A DNA stretch of 32,326 bases, taken from contig JAUCGI010000053.1 of assembly GCA_030378035.1 (NCBI GenBank), positions 1 through 32,326 of the forward strand, given 5' to 3'. The notes under the pieces are model-generated. The model was not told the origin of the DNA. It worked only from the letters and a program-made list of their open reading frames with translations, and did no database searches. Position 1 is the stretch's first letter. Each line of letters starts with the position of its first letter. The position numbers were made by a program, and so were the translations under genes. The DNA is from Desulfobacterales bacterium HSG2 (GTDB lineage: Bacteria > Desulfobacterota > Desulfobacteria > Desulfobacterales > 4be13). Below are positions 31,030-32,326 of the stretch, piece by piece.

Positions 31030-32243
31030 CACGGATTCCCCCAGGTGAACACATTGGAATACCAAGCTTCCCCGAGTGTGTAAAGGGATAAAATATTCTC
31101 ACAGTCCTCAATGTCGGTCAGCTTTTTCGCCCTGGCCTGATTCAGCAGTATCACCGAATCCGGGGTTCCTTTGAACAGGTCAAGAAAATAAGGGGAATGG
31201 GTTGAAATCAGGACCTGGCAGGGTTCCTTTTCCCTTTCGGCCATGGTTCTGAAGACCTTGTAAAGCAACGGCAGTCTGTGCGGGTGGAGATGGGATTCCG
31301 GCTCCTCAAAAAAGGCCACGGTCGGCATGGTTTCGCAGGAGGCCAGGCAGGCGATTGCAGCGAATATCCAGCAGCCGTCTGAGAGCAGCGGCTCTGTCAC
31401 CGGAAAGATTCTTCCGTTCTTCCCCTGCTCATAAAAGTTCAGAAACACTTTGTCACCGTAAGCTGCCACGCCGACATCGGCAATCCGGGCCTCCCCTTCG
31501 GCGTATTCGGCAATCCACTGCCTGAACTGTGCCAACAGCGGTTTCCGATCCTCGATGAGATATTGAACTACCTGGGCCAGATTTGCGCCGTCCGGTTTCA
31601 GAAAGGGCTGCTGCTGAGATCCGAAGTAGCGGTCGTATCCCCGCCGGATGGCAGACGGTGGTGAAAACTGATAGGTTACGAATCGCTGCATGTATTGCCT
31701 TATTTTTCCGAGGTTATCATGCAGGACCGGGTCGGAGCGATCTTTTTCCCCGTCTGTCTGCATGAACAGGCTGTCTCTCGCAGAATCCCCGGGAATTCGG
31801 TCTCTCTCCCCTCCCTCTGTCGGCAGCCGAGGATCAATCGGAGGATGTTCGCCGAATGACCAGTGAAGAGAATATCGCCCGTCCGTCAGTCTCAGACCTT
31901 CGTAGCGGATGAAAAAGCCTGACGGGCTGTCTGCGTCTTTGCAAAATAGGATATCGTAGTCCATATAAAGATGATCTATGTTCCCGGATATCCCGAGTCC
32001 CATGGGAGCATCCGGGTATGAGAATTTCTCCGCATTATGGTTGATCAGTCTGTCAAAAGAGAAAAATACCTCTGGAAACGCCGCATTCAGTCCCAGGCGC
32101 ATGATTGCGGCAATCGCATGGATGGCCGAGGCCACGGTGCTTTTTCCGGATCCGTTGGGCCCGACAAACACGGTGACTGGTTCCAACGGGATTCTTTCGC
32201 ATAAGAACTTCTTGTAATTGATTAATCTGATTTCTGAAATCAT
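31029..32243 (-). CDS. ABC-type ATPase, second defence-like copy
   Basis: A 404-residue ABC-class ATPase of the AAA_15/AAA_21 group. Walker A is FVGPNGSGKSTVASA near residue 25, Walker B is VAFFEEPESHLHP, and the switch histidine is in LISTHSPYFLDLF. The region between (about 60-280) is the helical/beta insert that defines these recombination-like ATPases. It is only distantly similar to the ATPase at 27217-28329. In intact systems it works with a TOPRIM nuclease encoded directly downstream; here that gene is a stub, so the pair is probably inactive. AAGGAG 6 bases before the ATG at 32243 supports the start over an upstream one at 32297, which lies in the repeat. Confidence 0.8.
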   Translation of the reverse strand: MISEIRLINYKKFLCERIPLEPVTVFVGPNGSGKSTVASAIHAIAAIMRLGLNAAFPEVFFSFDRLINHNAEKFSYPDAPMGLGISGNIDHLYMDYDILFCKDADSPSGFFIRYEGLRLTDGRYSLHWSFGEHPPIDPRLPTEGGERDRIPGDSARDSLFMQTDGEKDRSDPVLHDNLGKIRQYMQRFVTYQFSPPSAIRRGYDRYFGSQQQPFLKPDGANLAQVVQYLIEDRKPLLAQFRQWIAEYAEGEARIADVGVAAYGDKVFLNFYEQGKNGRIFPVTEPLLSDGCWIFAAIACLASCETMPTVAFFEEPESHLHPHRLPLLYKVFRTMAEREKEPCQVLISTHSPYFLDLFKGTPDSVILLNQARAKKLTDIEDCENILSLYTLGEAWYSNVFTWGNP

Positions 32244-32293
32244 CTGAGTCTCCTTGCTTATGCCCGGCAATGAAAATTGGCGGGTTGTTTGTG

Positions 32294-32326
32294 ACACGGA
32301 TTATGTGTGAGAAAGGATTTCAGGCC
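32294..32326. repeat. Palindromic repeat, left half at window edge
   Basis: ACACGGATTATGTGTGAGAA and following match the left arm of the island repeat and run off the window. It sits about 50 bp upstream of the second ATPase start, as in the other clusters. Confidence 0.8.

Overview
The window looks like a chromosomal segment of a Gram-negative bacterium with very repeat-rich intergenic DNA. Several features suggest a Desulfobacterota (Desulfobacteraceae, Desulfonema-like) genome: the dockerin-like and cohesin-like fragments, STAND ATPases, short degenerate toxin-antitoxin modules and many mini-inverted-repeat elements. This placement is inference from gene style; there is no rRNA or other marker in the window.

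Left part (1-5.2 kb, plus strand): housekeeping genes. An M20 peptidase, signal peptidase I (lepB) with a strong terminator, and an overlapping pyrB-pyrC pair for pyrimidine synthesis. The gaps hold 6-7-base tandem repeats. Just after pyrC a small gene is split by a 141-bp miniature element with an 8-bp target duplication.

Middle (5.4-16.2 kb): an 11-copy hairpin tandem array; a DUF3592-like membrane protein; a secreted protein of eleven ~64-residue beta repeats preceded by a dockerin-like calcium motif; a DUF4258 / YgiT-zinc-finger toxin-antitoxin-like pair; a large RND efflux permease; a decayed cohesin/dockerin gene broken by a transposase-like remnant; and a minus-strand radical SAM protein with a second miniature element (9-bp target duplication) just upstream of it.

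Right part (16.2-32.3 kb, all recognisable genes on the minus strand): a defence/toxin-antitoxin island. Intact or near-intact genes are hicB, a 587-residue helical protein, the antitoxin gene tacA, a 1825-residue HEPN-like/NACHT/TPR-type STAND protein, an ABC-type ATPase overlapping a (frameshifted) TOPRIM DUF3226 gene, a CorA-like membrane protein with a very large cytoplasmic domain, and a second ABC-type ATPase overlapping the stub of a TOPRIM-like gene. Broken genes are a hicA-WD40 chimera, a second truncated hicB, a truncated tacT and a 5' fragment duplicated from the first ATPase gene.

The most unusual property of the right part is a family of ~81-bp palindromes with ~33-bp arms. They sit singly or in arrays of up to four in nearly every gap between gene blocks. 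The unit next to each gene lies 30-53 bp upstream of the start codon. Some partial gene duplications end exactly in this repeat. I read this as a repeat-delimited island in which gene blocks are copied, truncated and shuffled; that mechanism is inference. No integrase, intact transposase, tRNA, rRNA or CRISPR array was found.
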